From Pleomorphomonas carboxyditropha (lineage in GTDB: Bacteria; Pseudomonadota; Alphaproteobacteria; Rhizobiales; Pleomorphomonadaceae), in contig NZ_NQVN01000009.1 in assembly GCF_002770725.1 (NCBI RefSeq), forward strand, positions 1 through 64,000: a stretch of 64,000 nucleotides of DNA. Direction: 5' to 3'. Of this stretch, positions 62,733 through 64,000 are shown piece by piece. The translations under genes and the position numbers were made by a program. Under the pieces are notes generated by a model that worked only from the letters and a program-made list of their open reading frames with translations, ran no database searches and was not told the DNA's origin. The stretch's first letter is position 1. Every line of letters begins with the position of its first letter.

Positions 62733-63467
62733 GTGACCGACACCTGTCTCAACCGTCTCGTCGAGAGCGACGCGCGCCACAGCGCCGCCATCCACAGCCA
62801 CGACCAGGGCCAGCTCACCTATATCGAGCGCGGTGTGCTGAGCCTTGAGGCGGACGGCCGCATCTGGGCGATCCCGCCCGGGCGGCTGCACTGGATTCCG
62901 GCCGGCGTGCGGCACGCCTCGCGCTCGCACGGCGAGGTGCGTTTCTGGCTGACGCTGGTGTCGGAAGACTTCGCGAACCGTTTGCCCAGCCGGATTACCG
63001 TGCTCGAGGCCTCGCCGCTGCTCGTCGGCGCGCTGGATCGGCTACGGGGGCTGCGGCCGGGCGACGCCTTCGCCGCGCCGTTGCTCGATGTCGTTGCCCA
63101 CGAGATCGACACCGGCGCCGAGGAAGCGCCCGGCATGCGGCTGCCGACGCCGCCCCGCATGCGCGACTGGGCGCTGGCCTTTCTCGCCGCGCCGAGCATC
63201 AAGACCGGCATCGACGCGGCGGCCGGCGCGGTGGCCATGTCGCGCCGCAGCTTCACCCGGCATTTCGAGCGCGAGGTCGGCATGACCTTCGCCGCCTGGA
63301 AGCGGGCGGTGATCGTCCACCGGGCGACGGTGCGATTGGCGGAGGGGGCGGCGGTCGGCGACGTTGCCCTGGAGGCCGGCTACGAGAGCGTCAGCGCCTT
63401 CATCGCCATGTTCAGGTCGGTGTGCGGCCGGCTGCCGGGTGAAATCCGGCGCGGGGTGGGAACCTGA
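62733..63467 (+). CDS. AraC-family transcriptional regulator
   Basis: 244 aa from a GTG. The N-terminal cupin-like sensor includes HDQGQLTYIERGVLSLEADGRIWAIPPGRLHWIPAGVRH, characteristic of AraC regulators of the GntR-independent cupin type. The C-terminal 90 residues hold two helix-turn-helix units (AGAVAMSRRSFTRHFEREVGMTFAAW and VGDVALEAGYESVSAFIAMFRSVCG). It is divergent from azoR by about 100 bp, so it may control azoR; ligand unknown. Confidence 0.87.
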   Translation: MTDTCLNRLVESDARHSAAIHSHDQGQLTYIERGVLSLEADGRIWAIPPGRLHWIPAGVRHASRSHGEVRFWLTLVSEDFANRLPSRITVLEASPLLVGALDRLRGLRPGDAFAAPLLDVVAHEIDTGAEEAPGMRLPTPPRMRDWALAFLAAPSIKTGIDAAAGAVAMSRRSFTRHFEREVGMTFAAWKRAVIVHRATVRLAEGAAVGDVALEAGYESVSAFIAMFRSVCGRLPGEIRRGVGT

Positions 63468-63468
63468 A

Positions 63469-64000
63469 TCACTTGGGCGTGGGCAGAATGCCGCGCATCA
63501 AAATGCCGATCACCGTGTCGGAGGCGGCGCGGAAGGTGGCGGGATCCTCGACGCCGCGCCCCAGCACCGAGCGGATCTGCGCATCGAAGTCGGCGTAATG
63601 CTGCGTCGTCGCCCAGATCATGAAGATCAGGTGGACGGGGTCGATGTCGAGCAGCTTGCCGTCCCGGATCCAGCGGCGGATCACCTCGGCCTTTTCCTCG
63701 ACGATCGACTTGAGGTCGGTTTTGAGGACGCCGTCGAGATGCGGCGCGCCGAGCAGCACCTCGCCGATGAACAGCCGGCTTTCCTGGGGAAAATCGCGCG
63801 ATTGCTCCAGCTTCTGGCGGATATAGCCGGTCAGCTCGGCCTCCGGATCGCCGTCCTCGGCCATCTCCCCGAACGGGGCGAGCCACATGTCGAGCGTGCG
63901 CGTCAGCACCGCCGTATAGAGGTCGTGCTTGCGCCGGAAGTAATAGAGCAGGTTCGGCTTGGACATGCCGGCCTTTTCGGCGATCTGGTCGACGGTGGCG
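63469..64000 (-). CDS. rutR: TetR-family regulator, RutR-like (5' end beyond window)
   Basis: 177 aa visible; the N-terminus is past the right edge. The HTH region ATVDQIAEKAGMSKPNLLYYFRRKHDLY and the C-terminal domain RLFIGEVLLGAPHLDGVLKTDL match RutR, the pyrimidine-responsive repressor of TetR type. Its neighbourhood (preT, preA) supports a role in pyrimidine catabolism. Convergent with the AraC gene; stop codons almost adjacent. Confidence 0.85.
   Translation of the reverse strand, partial: ATVDQIAEKAGMSKPNLLYYFRRKHDLYTAVLTRTLDMWLAPFGEMAEDGDPEAELTGYIRQKLEQSRDFPQESRLFIGEVLLGAPHLDGVLKTDLKSIVEEKAEVIRRWIRDGKLLDIDPVHLIFMIWATTQHYADFDAQIRSVLGRGVEDPATFRAASDTVIGILMRGILPTPK

Noticed and set aside
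1-64000. tRNA, rRNA, CRISPR arrays, IS elements and prophage genes
   Set aside because: Looked for cloverleaf, spacer-repeat and transposase signals; none was seen.

Overview
The window is a GC-rich, gene-dense chromosomal segment of an alphaproteobacterium, almost certainly of the order Hyphomicrobiales (Rhizobiales). The indicators are a MucR/Ros regulator, proteins resembling the Rhizobiales-typical DUF5330, DUF1491 and DUF2336 families, a fused trpE(G) gene behind a Trp attenuator, a feuNPQ-like cluster, and the block ccmIEFH (cycHJKL) - degP - two-component pair - glnE - pleC, which from memory follows Sinorhizobium meliloti gene order. The genus cannot be fixed from sequence alone; no tRNA, rRNA, IS element, prophage or CRISPR array is visible.

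Layout. 1-8.0 kb is catabolic: the start of a PfkB sugar kinase, a DadA-like amino-acid dehydrogenase, a small lipoprotein, a D-xylose operon transcribed lacI-type regulator -> xylB -> xylA, and an M20 peptidase. 8.0-9.5 kb is an AT-richer interval with a LuxR-type solo regulator. 9.7-17.2 kb holds a DUF853 (HerA-like) ATPase, malQ, a haloacid dehalogenase, a class IV aminotransferase, a small secreted protein, a response regulator and an Fe superoxide dismutase. 17.3-24.7 kb carries oligopeptidase B, DUF1491, a peptidoglycan-binding protein coupled to a DivJ-like sensor kinase, DUF5330, sufE and mucR. 25-33.5 kb has a DUF2336 protein, a lipoprotein, the PBP1A/DUF1214/DUF1254 operon, a YcgN-like protein, a Mop/TOBE molbindin, a YitT membrane protein and a WYL regulator.

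34-53 kb is the envelope, cell-cycle and nitrogen-control section: a small DUF465-like gene, a FeuN/FeuP/FeuQ-like periplasmic-regulator/response-regulator/kinase operon, a glycine-zipper lipoprotein, a conserved unknown, the cytochrome c maturation operon ccmIEFH, the periplasmic protease degP, a second two-component pair, glnE, and the opposing pleC-type kinase. 53.2-58.5 kb holds pepN and trpE(G). 59.3-64 kb is reductive pyrimidine catabolism (preT, preA) with azoR, an AraC regulator and a truncated RutR-like gene at the right edge.

The most interesting non-coding signals are two tight clusters of seven GANTC (CcrM) sites each, one directly upstream of pleC; a complete trpL attenuator with three Trp codons, all three competing hairpins and a promoter placed so that the leader may be leaderless; an orphan strong terminator at about 58.98 kb that may end an unannotated small RNA; and two 94-bp copies of a hairpin-bearing interspersed repeat, each lying just upstream of a gene start. 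I found no clear new multi-gene defence or mobile system.
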